DNA of 64,000 nucleotides. Source: Rhizobium oryzihabitans. GTDB lineage: Bacteria > Pseudomonadota > Alphaproteobacteria > Rhizobiales > Rhizobiaceae. Each line of letters starts with the position of its first letter. Positions within the stretch are counted from its first letter, which is position 1. Below are positions 35,482 to 43,865 of the stretch, one piece after another. A program made the position numbers and the translations under genes. The stretch is taken from contig NZ_CP048635.1 in assembly GCF_010669145.1 (NCBI RefSeq), positions 1,199,001 to 1,263,000 of the forward strand, read 5' to 3'. The notes under the pieces are model-generated. The model was not told where the DNA came from. It made no database searches and saw only the letters and a list, made by a program, of their open reading frames with translations.

Positions 35482-36627
35482 TCACCTCTGTCGTTGCGAA
35501 TAAAGCGTTTCGGATGTGGGCGGCCCGATCATGGAAGCCCGTTTTGTGGCAAAATCGGCCGTCTTGCGTTTGCCGCTCCGGCTTCCGGTCAGTACGGCGT
35601 AGACGGCCGGCAGGTATTTGCGGGTCTGGGCGTTGCTGATCACCAGAATGACAAAGGCGGAAAGCGTCGCGCTGATATAAAAGGCGGGGTAGAAATCGGG
35701 TCCGCCCTTGTTCCAAACCATCCACATGATGACAAGCAACGGGTAATGGGCGCAGAATATCCAGAAGCTCAGGCTTCCGGTTTCGGAAAGCCGCCGGCCA
35801 AGCCTGCTGCGGATCAAGAGCGCAGACGATGCCCAGAAACCGAGCGCGCCGAAGACGGCGAGCAGATTGCGCGACATGTTCAGCCAGAAGGTGAATTCCG
35901 GCCCGGTGAAATAGAGGCCCGTCGCCAGCAACGCAGAGGCGGCGAAGGTCAGCGCCATGATCGGCAGGGCATAGGGGTCGAGCGCCTTGACGTCGATGCG
36001 GTGGAGCGCGAGCGCAATGCCGAGCGAAAAGCTGAACAGGATGGACTTCTTCTGAACGATGAAGATCGTCAGATCCGGCATGGCGGTGATGAAGAGCAGG
36101 ATGGCAAGCGTCGGCAGCGCAAAGCGGCGCATGAGAAATGCGAGCACTGGCGACAGCAGGATACAGACGAACAGATCGCGCAGGAAATAAAGCGGCACAT
36201 TCACCGGCAGTTCCTCGAGCGCGGTTCCATGGCTGATGATTTCACGCGGGCTGGCATTCCAGAGATCCGGGAAATAACCCACACCCACATCGAAGACCTG
36301 GATCAGCAAAACGGCGGCAAACAGCGCACCATTCCAGAGGAGGAAGGGCAGCAGCACGGTTTTTGACTTGGAGCGTATCGTTGCCGGATAGTCGAAACCG
36401 CTCATGCCGCGGCGAAACAGCAGATAACCGGAAATGGCGCTGAGACAGGGCACGCCGATGCGAAACAGCGCGTCGCCCAGAAAAACCCGCAGCCAGTCGA
36501 AGAAGCCGTAAAGGCCAAGAAAAGGGCTGGTTTCGGCATCGTGCGGCACATGGACGAACACGATCCCGGAGATCAGCAAGATGCGCATCAAATTGATACG
36601 GGAGGATAGGTTCTGATCGACAGTCAC
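35482..36627 (-). CDS. exoH: ExoH, succinoglycan O-succinyltransferase (acyltransferase 3 family)
   Basis: Polytopic inner-membrane protein of about 381 residues that succinylates the octasaccharide unit. About ten hydrophobic segments are visible. The N-terminus has the acyltransferase-3 pattern RINLMRILLISGIVFVHV, whose His in the first helix is the usual catalytic residue. The start is uncertain: I took GTG 36627, with AGGGG about nine bases ahead; GTG 36636 and an ATG further upstream are possible. It is the first gene of exoHKLAMONP, and a 371-bp gap precedes it. Succinylation also steers ExoK cleavage in S. meliloti. Confidence 0.87.
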   Translation of the reverse strand: MTVDQNLSSRINLMRILLISGIVFVHVPHDAETSPFLGLYGFFDWLRVFLGDALFRIGVPCLSAISGYLLFRRGMSGFDYPATIRSKSKTVLLPFLLWNGALFAAVLLIQVFDVGVGYFPDLWNASPREIISHGTALEELPVNVPLYFLRDLFVCILLSPVLAFLMRRFALPTLAILLFITAMPDLTIFIVQKKSILFSFSLGIALALHRIDVKALDPYALPIMALTFAASALLATGLYFTGPEFTFWLNMSRNLLAVFGALGFWASSALLIRSRLGRRLSETGSLSFWIFCAHYPLLVIMWMVWNKGGPDFYPAFYISATLSAFVILVISNAQTRKYLPAVYAVLTGSRSGKRKTADFATKRASMIGPPTSETLYSQRQR

Positions 36628-36998
36628 ATCAGTCACCCCTATTGGGCGGCGTCCACCCACGCCGCGTTGCAACCAGAGCGAACTTAAGCCCGCACTGGAA
36701 AGTCTGGTTTCGACTTTGGGATAAAATGTGGCGACGCGGGAAAAACACAAGCTTAGATTTTGCGGGTGAATGTCTGGCTTCGTGGCCTCCCTCGCGCCTT
36801 TGCAAAGTCAAGTAACTGAAATTGATGTGTTTTTTGTAATTTCAGCTATCGTTAAAAATCGCTGAAGCGTGTGAATTTGTCATTTGTCGTGATGCTGCGC
36901 CGCAAAAAGAATGGTTTCACGCCCCGATGCCATAGACGAATTCGCCGCGGCGATGGCCGGTTAACGGCGGAAATGAGGCGCGTTTTGCAGGCGTGACG
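36628..36998. promoter_or_regulatory. Gene-free region upstream of exoH
   Basis: Region of 371 bp between exoT (stop) and exoH (start), both on the minus strand. It holds an 8-bp inverted repeat, CTGAAATT (36816-36823) and AATTTCAG (36838-36845), separated by 14 bases in an AT-rich stretch, which may be an operator for the exoH operon. In S. meliloti exoI lies between exoH and exoT; no exoI-like coding is present here. Confidence 0.5.
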
Positions 36999-38477
36999 TT
37001 AACCTTGGGTTGCGTTCTCCCGCATTCGCCGCGATTTCACCATGCCGAGGATCTTCTTCAGCAGCGTGCGTTCCGTGAGCAGGATCAGCACGCCATAGAT
37101 GACGCCGCCAACTGCCGCTCCCACGAGGACCTGAAGGGTCGCATTGGGGAGGCGGTCTGCAAGGACGTGAAGCAGGTAACGCACCGAAACCGCCATCACC
37201 AGTGCTGCAATCATCGGTTTGCTGCTGATATAGAGACCGCTGAAAAAGGGCGTATCGCTTGCCTTGAACACGGCCCAGGAATAGGCGACGAGAGTGACCG
37301 CATTGACGATGCAAAGCCATATCATCGCATCGATCAGGGTGCCGTAGACGGCGGCTGCCCAGACCGCGACGGTGGTGACGACCGCACGGATCGTCGCCGA
37401 CCAGAACAGCACGCGCCCATAACCCGCGCCCTTGAGATAGGGGATGAAGGTGCTGCATGGCGTCAGAATGGCCTTTGACAGGGCCAGAAGTCCGAGAACC
37501 GGCCAGGCATAGGCCCAATTCTGGCCGAAGATGACAAGCATGGCCGGCTCGGCCACGGCCCAGAGGCCAAACATCATCGGCGCAAGCAGCACGGTGAGCA
37601 CCTGTGTGCTGAACATCAGCGCGTCACGCCGGCGCTGCGGATCGTCCATCATGCGGCTGAAGGCCGGAAACAGGACGCCCATGACGGCTGACAGCACGAC
37701 CTGATTGGGAATGCTGGCAAAGCGGTTGGAGGCGGAATAGGCGCCGGCATCCGCCAGACCCAGGTGTCGGGCAATGACCACCATTGGTGACTGGAAGGTA
37801 ACGAAATTGGCGATTTCCGAGCCCATCAGCCCCGAACTGAAGCCGAGAAGCGGCACCAGCCGGCGCGGTTTCATGACGAAACGCGGGCAATAACGGGAAA
37901 CGGCATAAAGCCCGACAAGACGGATGAGGGCTGCGGCGAAAAGCTGGATGATGAGCGCCCAGACGCCGAAGCCGAGAAGGGCGAGAGCGACGGCGACGAC
38001 CGCCGCGATGCTTTCCGACGCCATGCTCCACACCGCGTCCTTGCTGAAATTCATGCGCCGGGCAAGCAGCGAATAGGCGACATCGCCCGCCAGCTGCAGC
38101 GGAATGAGGAAGGCCATAATGCGCAGCAGATAGGCGCTTTCCACGGCGCCAAGCAGCCCGCCGAAAAACTCCGCCCATATGTAGAGGACGGCGGCCATGG
38201 TGCAGGAAATCGCCAGATTGGCCCAGAAGACGGTATGGATCGTATCCATATCCTCTTCCTTTTCGACGATCAGCGCGGAGGTCAGCCCCGCACCGGCGAT
38301 CATGGTCAGAAACTGTACAACCGTTAGTCCTACCGCCACCACACCGAATTCTTCCGGTGAAAGCAGTCGCGCGAGAATGGGAACGGTGACAAATTTAAGC
38401 CCGAATGTGCCTGTCTTTGACAGGACGCTCCAACCGACATTCGTGGTGATGGTCTTTACATTTGGAGCTGGGGGCAT
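36999..38477 (-). CDS. exoT: ExoT, succinoglycan flippase/export protein (Wzx/PST family)
   Basis: Integral membrane protein of 492 residues with about 12-14 hydrophobic segments, of the polysaccharide transporter family that moves lipid-linked repeat units across the inner membrane. The N-terminus has TNVGWSVLSKTGTFGLKFV and LARLLSPEEFGVVAVGL, a well-known PST element. The ATG has AGGA about nine bases upstream. It is divergent from exoU with 119 bp between starts. In S. meliloti ExoT is linked to making low-molecular-mass succinoglycan. Confidence 0.9.
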   Translation of the reverse strand: MPPAPNVKTITTNVGWSVLSKTGTFGLKFVTVPILARLLSPEEFGVVAVGLTVVQFLTMIAGAGLTSALIVEKEEDMDTIHTVFWANLAISCTMAAVLYIWAEFFGGLLGAVESAYLLRIMAFLIPLQLAGDVAYSLLARRMNFSKDAVWSMASESIAAVVAVALALLGFGVWALIIQLFAAALIRLVGLYAVSRYCPRFVMKPRRLVPLLGFSSGLMGSEIANFVTFQSPMVVIARHLGLADAGAYSASNRFASIPNQVVLSAVMGVLFPAFSRMMDDPQRRRDALMFSTQVLTVLLAPMMFGLWAVAEPAMLVIFGQNWAYAWPVLGLLALSKAILTPCSTFIPYLKGAGYGRVLFWSATIRAVVTTVAVWAAAVYGTLIDAMIWLCIVNAVTLVAYSWAVFKASDTPFFSGLYISSKPMIAALVMAVSVRYLLHVLADRLPNATLQVLVGAAVGGVIYGVLILLTERTLLKKILGMVKSRRMRENATQG

Positions 38478-38596
38478 ACAAGCATCCTGTTTCTGGAGGC
38501 CGGCGGGGAGGATCGCCGGTTGGGAGTTGCCGATACCATCGGGGCCGTTTTCAGGATCGGGCCCGACACTTCTTGATCAACGCAAGGGGCGAAACA

Positions 38597-39562
38597 ATGG
38601 CAAGATTTACTGTCGTCATTCCCTACTACCAAAAGCAGCACGGGGTTCTTGGACGTGCACTCGCATCGGTTTTTGCGCAGACTTACCAGGATTTCGATCT
38701 TGTCATCGTCGATGACGAATCGCCGTACCCGATAGACAAGGAACTTGCGGAACTTTCGCAGGAACAGATAGACCGAATTATCGTCATCAAACAGGCCAAT
38801 GCCGGCCCGGGCGGTGCGCGCAATACCGGCCTCGACAATGTCCCTGCGGGTAGCGACTACGTGGCATTTCTCGATTCAGACGACATGTGGACGCCGGATC
38901 ATCTCCAGAATGCGGCCTCCGCGCTGAGGACTTTCGGTGGCGAGTGCTACTGGGCGTCCATGCAGGCAAGTGACGAATTTTATTACCATTTCGCCATTTC
39001 CGAACTGGAGAAGAACGAGGGTGCGGCACGGCTTTCCGAGCGGCCCCTGGTGATCGAACTGCCGGATCTGGCAAGTGTGATGCTGCGCAACTGGAGCTTC
39101 CTGCATCTCTCCTGCATGGTGATTGGCCGCCCCCTGTTTGAAAAGATTCGCTTCGACCCGGCGCTGAGATTGGCTGCGGAAGACGTGCTTTTTTTCTGTG
39201 ATTGCATTCTCGCATCGAAGCGGACGCTTCTGTGTGACGATGCCGGCGCGATGCGCGGCATGGGCGTCAACATCTTCCACAGCATCGACAATACCTCGCC
39301 GGAATTCCTGCGCCAGCAGTTCAATACCTGGGTGGCGCTCGATACTCTGGAGGGTAGATTTGCGCGGCGGCCGGCCGATGTGGCCTCCATTGCTTCCTAT
39401 AAAAACACGGCGCGCAAACAGGCGCTGTGGAGCCAGGCGGGCAATCTGAAACGGCGCAAGGTGCCCGAATTCGGGCTGCTCCTGAAGTGGGCGATGCGCG
39501 ATCCGGCACTTCTGCGTGCCGCTTTCGAGCTTGGCGCAGGAAAAATCGTCCGAACAAGGTGA
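38597..39562 (+). CDS. exoU: ExoU, succinoglycan glycosyltransferase (GT2)
   Basis: GT2 enzyme of 321 residues. It has FTVVIPYYQKQHGVLGRAL, FDLVIVDDESPYPID and VAFLDSDDMWTPDHL with the DxD-like metal site. In S. meliloti ExoU adds the sixth sugar. ATG 38597 has AAGGGG nine bases ahead; the frame is open upstream into the divergent promoter space but that part does not look coding. Named by content and its place next to exoV; ExoU and ExoW are similar and exact identity needs comparison. It is on the plus strand, opposite to most of the cluster. Confidence 0.8.
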   Translation: MARFTVVIPYYQKQHGVLGRALASVFAQTYQDFDLVIVDDESPYPIDKELAELSQEQIDRIIVIKQANAGPGGARNTGLDNVPAGSDYVAFLDSDDMWTPDHLQNAASALRTFGGECYWASMQASDEFYYHFAISELEKNEGAARLSERPLVIELPDLASVMLRNWSFLHLSCMVIGRPLFEKIRFDPALRLAAEDVLFFCDCILASKRTLLCDDAGAMRGMGVNIFHSIDNTSPEFLRQQFNTWVALDTLEGRFARRPADVASIASYKNTARKQALWSQAGNLKRRKVPEFGLLLKWAMRDPALLRAAFELGAGKIVRTR

Positions 39563-39613
39563 GCGAATTCTCGCCCGTAAGAATTTATATGTTTTTCACC
39601 CAGGAGTGACCTC

Positions 39614-40582
39614 ATGAAACCTTACCACTGGGAATCGCATCACGGCAATTTCGGTGACGATCTCAATCTGTGGCTGTGGGATTTTCTGCTCCCCGGTCTG
39701 CGCGACGTGCATGAAGATGTGATGCTTGTCGGTGTCGGCACCGTTCTCAATGATGTTCTGTTGCCCGCAAAACAGCGCAAGCTGGTCATCGGCAGCGGGT
39801 ATGGTTATGGCGCAGTGCCTGACATCAGCACCGAGTTCTGGGATATACGCTGCGTGCGCGGCGAAAAAACCGCCGCCAAGCTGGGGCTCGCGCCTGAGAA
39901 GGGCATTGTCGACCCGGCTGTCATGGTCACCGAGATGCCTGATTTCAAAGGCCTGCCGAAGCTCTACAAGAAGACCTTCGTTCCGCATTGGGAATCGGCG
40001 GAATTCGGCATGTGGGAAACGGTCTGCGAGCCGGCCGGGCTGACCTATCTCGACCCGCGCGGCGAGGCAAAAGCCGTCATCCGGGCCATCGCCCAGTCGG
40101 AATTCATCGTGGCCGAATCCATGCATGGCGCAATTCTCGCCGATGCTTTCCGCGTGCCATGGGTGGCGGTCACCACATCCCCCTCGATCAACAGTTTCAA
40201 ATGGAGCGATTGGGCCGGCAGCGTGGGTGTGGAATATAATCCGCGTTACGTGCCCGTTTCCACCCGCGCCGAAGCGGCGAAAAAGGGCTCGCGTTTCTGG
40301 GGCATGAGTTTTCCGCCGCCGCCGGCTCCTGTTATCGCTGAAACCGGTTCTGTTCCGGCGCATGAAGGCCCGGTGCATGAAGGTGATGTGCTGGTGCGGC
40401 CGCAGGAAACCCAATCCCGGTCGTTGCGCAAACTGGCCAAGCAGGTCCTGGCCGCCCCTTCCACGCTTGCACTGTGGCAGGCAAGCCGTGCCGAGCCGCG
40501 TCTCAGCCCGGATGGCAGGCTGGAAGAGCGCAAGGAGCGTTTTTCCGCCGTGCTGGAAACGATCAAGCGCGATTATCTTTGA
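39614..40582 (+). CDS. exoV: ExoV, succinoglycan ketal pyruvyltransferase
   Basis: Polysaccharide pyruvyltransferase of 322 residues that puts the 4,6-pyruvate ketal on the terminal glucose. The N-terminus has HGNFGDDLNLWLWDFLLPG, whose NFGDDLN is the family signature, then VGVGTVL and VIGSGYGYG. AEDSMHG-like AESMHGAILADAF appears near residue 175. A proline-rich stretch (FPPPPAPV, about 235) separates the fold from a basic C-terminal helix. ATG 39614 has AGGAG ahead and lies 51 bases after exoU, so the two form an operon. Confidence 0.88.
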   Translation: MKPYHWESHHGNFGDDLNLWLWDFLLPGLRDVHEDVMLVGVGTVLNDVLLPAKQRKLVIGSGYGYGAVPDISTEFWDIRCVRGEKTAAKLGLAPEKGIVDPAVMVTEMPDFKGLPKLYKKTFVPHWESAEFGMWETVCEPAGLTYLDPRGEAKAVIRAIAQSEFIVAESMHGAILADAFRVPWVAVTTSPSINSFKWSDWAGSVGVEYNPRYVPVSTRAEAAKKGSRFWGMSFPPPPAPVIAETGSVPAHEGPVHEGDVLVRPQETQSRSLRKLAKQVLAAPSTLALWQASRAEPRLSPDGRLEERKERFSAVLETIKRDYL

Positions 40583-40657
40583 AGGTGGAAGCACCGGGTG
40601 CGGCGGAGAATTTTCTGCCGCCCCCACTTAAGGATATTATCCTCTAATCTCTCTGCC

Positions 40658-40745
40658 GTCATGCTCGGGCTTGTCCCGAGCATCTGCAACCGTTTGATTT
40701 TACGATAGGTGGTTGGATCTTCGGGACAGGCCCGAGGATGATGGC
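40658..40745. repeat. Palindromic intergenic repeat, imperfect long inverted repeat
   Basis: Two arms of about 34 bases, GTCATGCTCGGGCTTGTCCC at 40658 onward and TTCGGGACAGGCCCGAGGAT at 40720 onward, face each other across about 19 bases. Each arm is itself dyad-like. It lies between the convergent exoV and exoW stops and can act as a two-way terminator. Confidence 0.75.
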
Positions 40746-40790
40746 GGAGTTTTGGGCAAAGTTGTCTCCCCTAATCCCGCGCCTTTTCCC

Positions 40791-41783
40791 TCACGAAACC
40801 GGCGTGCCGTCGAGAAGGTAGCGCACGTCCCGCACCGGCTGCACCGGTTTGCGGAAACGGGCTGTCTTGTCGGTCCAGAGGCCGTGCGTGATGGCAGGCA
40901 GGGCCGGCAGGCGTGTCAGTGCGTGGCTCAGTGCGCCTCCCATTCCCTTTTGCTTTTTCGCATCGAGAAAGTGGCGAAGCTCGAATTTGGCGCGCACATG
41001 TTTCTCGTGTTCGCGCAGGATCGCCGTCTCGCTTGCTGAAAGCTTGCAGCCGGCGAGTATCGCCCTGTCCGCCTCATATAATCGGCGAAGATCTTCGGTG
41101 CTGTGACGCCCGCTCAGCGAATTGCCACGAACGATCGCGCCATAACCGCAATGGCGGATGACCTTGTAGCGGGCACCGGCGGCAAGTGCGCGCACGTAAA
41201 GCTCGTAGTCTTCGCCAAGCCGCAGGGCCTCGTCATAACGCAGCGCGTGTTTGTCGAGAAAGGCGCGGCGTATCACCGGCTTCAGAAAGCCGGTTTCCCC
41301 GCGCTCCACGCCGGGTCTGGAAATGTTTCCTTCCACGAACTCTGTCAGTGACAGAAAGCGGGCTTGCGGCTCAAAGCGGGCAGGCTGCATGGAGGATGCG
41401 CCTGGAACATATTGCTGGATAAAGGCGATATTGTCCGCGACGAGGTCCCAGTCGTCATCGGCCAGCATGGCGGCGAAACGGCCTCTGAAAAAGAAGTCGT
41501 CCGCATCGAGAATGCTGATCAGCGGCGCGGATGAAATGGAGATGGCGTGATTGCGCGCGGCCGAAGGGCCACGATTGATCTCGAACCGCACCACTCTCAA
41601 GCGGCCCGTGCCGTCGTCTGCCGCATGGGCCACCTCGCTCGTCGCGTCGGTCGAGCCATCGTCGATCACCACGACCTCCGCGACTTCCGGTTCCACAAGG
41701 GCGGAGCGGATGGCGATGTCTATCGTTTCGGATGCATTTTTTGCAGCGATGATGACGCAAATGGGCTGTGAACCGCTCACCAT
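40791..41783 (-). CDS. exoW: ExoW, succinoglycan glycosyltransferase (GT2)
   Basis: GT2 enzyme of 330 residues: ICVIIAAKNASETIDIAI, VVVIDDGSTDATSEV and ISILDADDFFFRGR supply the nucleotide and metal sites. In S. meliloti ExoW adds the seventh sugar. The ATG is preceded by AAGGA at the right distance. It is convergent with exoV, with a palindromic repeat between, and shows clear similarity in layout to ExoO (GETGFLKPVIRRAFLDKHALRYDE against the matching ExoO segment). The assignment over ExoU rests on cluster order and is less certain than the family call. Confidence 0.78.
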   Translation of the reverse strand: MVSGSQPICVIIAAKNASETIDIAIRSALVEPEVAEVVVIDDGSTDATSEVAHAADDGTGRLRVVRFEINRGPSAARNHAISISSAPLISILDADDFFFRGRFAAMLADDDWDLVADNIAFIQQYVPGASSMQPARFEPQARFLSLTEFVEGNISRPGVERGETGFLKPVIRRAFLDKHALRYDEALRLGEDYELYVRALAAGARYKVIRHCGYGAIVRGNSLSGRHSTEDLRRLYEADRAILAGCKLSASETAILREHEKHVRAKFELRHFLDAKKQKGMGGALSHALTRLPALPAITHGLWTDKTARFRKPVQPVRDVRYLLDGTPVS

Positions 41784-41845
41784 GGAATGTCCTTCTGCTG
41801 TGACGAACCGTCAGGATTTGGCCAGCAGAAAGTGTCAGGGGTGTG

Positions 41846-41882
41846 GATGCAAGTGATTTTTTTTGCATCGCAATAAATCACT
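41846..41882. promoter_or_regulatory. Overlapping inverted repeats upstream of exoW
   Basis: Two nested dyads share this AT-rich stretch: GATGCAA (41846) with TTGCATC (41863), ten bases apart, and AGTGATTT (41852) with AAATCACT (41875), 15 bases apart. They lie 63-100 bp ahead of the exoW start and just past the exoX stop; likely a regulator site or a terminator-like structure. Confidence 0.5.
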
Positions 41883-41894
41883 GTGCGTGAAATG

Positions 41895-42173
41895 TCACAT
41901 ATCGGTCAGTTTTGCGCCATGCGGCGGGGCGTTATTTGCGGCGTCCGCCGTTACATTCTCGGCGCTGCGATCACGCGAGAATGTCTCGCGCATCCGGCGC
42001 TTCTCCCGGGCAACGAGAACCAGAATTGCAATAAAATAACCCACTTGCAGAATGACGGCGCAGATAAGGGTCTGGATAAATGCCGTATAGAGCGACCCGT
42101 GAATGAAATATGTGGCAACCGCAAAGATGAGCAATGCACCGATCATGCTGAAAAAAACACGAGGTGCATACAT
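41895..42173 (-). CDS. exoX: ExoX/SyrA-like small membrane protein, exopolysaccharide regulator
   Basis: Small inner-membrane protein of 92 residues. It starts MYAPRVFFSMIGALLIF, with two hydrophobic helices (about 7-25 and 33-58), followed by a basic stretch (REKRRMRETFSRDR) and a polar tail. The MYAPRVF start and two-helix plan match the rhizobial ExoX/SyrA family as I remember it. In S. meliloti ExoX lowers succinoglycan production at the protein level, by acting against ExoY. The start at 42173 has GGGAGGAG ahead; a near-consensus promoter lies 69 bases upstream. exoY is not next to it, unlike in S. meliloti. Confidence 0.72.
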   Translation of the reverse strand: MYAPRVFFSMIGALLIFAVATYFIHGSLYTAFIQTLICAVILQVGYFIAILVLVAREKRRMRETFSRDRSAENVTADAANNAPPHGAKLTDM

Positions 42174-42493
42174 GGTGCTCTCCTCCCGAGAACGATTTCT
42201 CCATTTTTGGCTGCGCTGCGGCATTTTTTTTCTTTGCAAGAAATATACGATGAGACCGGTGTTGTTTCAACACACATATACTTCTTCTATCTGCCATGGC
42301 ATGAAATTTCGGTAATCTTGATTGGTAAATTCCTTGGTAATCGGCGTTTTGCCCGTGTCATATCGGTCTAAAAGCGCGGCCCAGGTCGTCCGCTCACCGT
42401 AAAACCAGCCTTCTCGCGTGCTCTGCAGACTTCGTTAACCATCTCGCCTTTAAAAAAGTCGGTATTGATTCCTCAGACGAGCAGGGTGCCCGC
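42174..42493. other. Gene-free region between exoX and the DUF6074 gene
   Basis: This is 320 bp between divergent genes. It contains the exoX promoter near the left side. Toward the right side I see AT-rich patches but no convincing promoter for the DUF6074 gene and no RNA element. Confidence 0.5.
42242..42273 (-). promoter_or_regulatory. Sigma-70-like promoter of exoX with overlapping operator palindrome
   Basis: On the minus strand TTGAAA (42270-42265) and TATATT (42247-42242) are spaced by 17 bases. The palindrome GTGTTG-TTT-CAACAC (42259-42273) covers the -35 box, the usual place for repressor control. The -10 box is about 69 bases from the start codon. Confidence 0.65.
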
Positions 42494-42760
42494 GTGACGA
42501 AGAGTTCAGAAGTAATCGCCTTTCCGGCAAAGAACCGTATTGCCGACGTAAAACGGTGTGCAACCATGCTCGACCAGCTGCATGGTGTGGAGGCGAATGA
42601 TTTCTGGCGCAGGGAATGCCGTGAACTGGCCGCCTATCTGATGGGTCTTGGTTATGAGGACGCCGCCATGCGGCGCGAGGTCATGGAGTTTCAAAACGCG
42701 GTGCAGGCGGAATTATGGGCGGGCGATGTTGCCCCAGAGGCGCGCCGCGACAGCCACTGA
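42494..42760 (+). CDS. DUF6074 family small protein
   Basis: Protein of 88 residues with the rhizobial DUF6074 pattern: VIAFPAKNRIADVKRCA near the N-terminus, then the HGVEANDFWRRECRELAAYL helix (HGVEANDFWRRECR) and an Ala/Glu-rich end. No membrane segment or catalytic motif is visible; two cysteines are present (KRCA, RECR). It starts at GTG with a GCAGGGTG element ahead. A strong two-way terminator follows 20 bases after the stop. Function is unknown. Confidence 0.75.
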   Translation: MTKSSEVIAFPAKNRIADVKRCATMLDQLHGVEANDFWRRECRELAAYLMGLGYEDAAMRREVMEFQNAVQAELWAGDVAPEARRDSH

Positions 42761-42778
42761 GGCCTCAGCGTTTTCCCT

Positions 42779-42820
42779 AAAAAAAAGCCGGCGGGTGTCG
42801 CACCGCCGGCTTTTTTGTTT
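42779..42820. terminator. Bidirectional Rho-independent terminator
   Basis: GCCGGCGG and CCGCCGGC form the stem of a hairpin, with eight A residues before and a run of six T residues after, so it works on both strands. It ends the DUF6074 transcript on the plus strand and the TPR lipoprotein transcript on the minus strand. Confidence 0.92.
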
Positions 42821-42833
42821 TTGCCTGTTCCGA

Positions 42834-43730
42834 TCAGGAGGCGCTGGCGCCGCGTGTGCGGGCAACACCGTCGAGAGCGGGCTTATATTTCGGATCGAGC
42901 CGTGCCGCATGCCCATAGGACTTGGCGGCCTTGGCCATCTCGCCGCGCCGTTCATAGACCAGCGCCTGATTGGCCCAGGATTCCGCGACGTTGCCGTCGA
43001 GCGAAATGGCGTGGTTGAAATCGGCGAAGGCGTTTTCGTCGTCGTTCAGCGCGACATAGGAAAGGCCACGGCCATTATAGGGCTCCGGCGAGGTGGAGGA
43101 CAGCGAAATGGCCTTTGAGAAGTCCTCGATTGCCTGGGCGTGCTGGTTGCGCAGCTGGTAGATCAGGCCGCGATTGTGCCATGCGCGTCCGTCGGTGGTC
43201 TCAAGCTCGATAGCGCGGGAGAAGTCGTTAAAAGCCTCGTTCACGCGTCCGGACTGGCGGTAAAGATTGCCGCGGCCGATCAGCGCTACATCATAGCTCG
43301 GATTGATCTGCAGGGCCGCATTGTAGTCCTGCAGGGCCTGCTGCTGTTGGCCGGAGTTGCGGTAGACCAGCGCGCGGTTGGCATAGGCCTGGTAGAAGCG
43401 CGGGTTGAGCTGCAGCGCCTTGTTGAAATCCTCTATGGCGCGGCGGGAATCACCTGCGCGACCGTAAGCCGAACCGCGGACATTGTAGCCTTCGGGATCC
43501 TGCGGATTGGCGTTGATGACCGAGGTGAGCGAGGCGATGTTTTCCTGCGAGCCCTGGGCGCGGTCGATCCTGAAGACATCATCCGTCTGGTTGGACGTCG
43601 CGCAACCGGAAAGTCCGGCGAGAACGGTGCAGACGACAAGGGAAAGATGAAGCCGCTTGTTGTTTCTCAGCGGTACCCGGCGCGTGGAGGCATCGGAGTT
43701 GTTTACAACACAGGCATCAACAGCGGTCAT
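42834..43730 (-). CDS. TPR-repeat lipoprotein (NlpI-like)
   Basis: Predicted lipoprotein of 298 residues. A long polar lead (about 30 residues) comes before the hydrophobic LHLSLVVCTVLAGLSGCA, whose LSGC lipobox gives acylation at Cys near 45. The mature part is a solenoid of six or seven TPR units, each with the G-A-x-Y/N-Y-D-A pattern (for example YQAYANRALVYRNSGQQQQA). NlpI-like proteins act as adaptors for envelope hydrolases; that role is inference. I used ATG 43730, with GAGGGAAC ahead. The rpsU gene lies 135 bp upstream on the same strand. Confidence 0.82.
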   Translation of the reverse strand: MTAVDACVVNNSDASTRRVPLRNNKRLHLSLVVCTVLAGLSGCATSNQTDDVFRIDRAQGSQENIASLTSVINANPQDPEGYNVRGSAYGRAGDSRRAIEDFNKALQLNPRFYQAYANRALVYRNSGQQQQALQDYNAALQINPSYDVALIGRGNLYRQSGRVNEAFNDFSRAIELETTDGRAWHNRGLIYQLRNQHAQAIEDFSKAISLSSTSPEPYNGRGLSYVALNDDENAFADFNHAISLDGNVAESWANQALVYERRGEMAKAAKSYGHAARLDPKYKPALDGVARTRGASAS

Positions 43731-43865
43731 TCGGTGTGGGTTCCCTCGCCGGCCGGTCTCATAATCGTTGTCCCACGATCGGTCTCCGGCCACAAACACA
43801 AAGAGCGGCGGCGAATTGATCGCCCCCGCCCAACAAGCATTCAAAAACGTCCAAAAGACGGCCTA

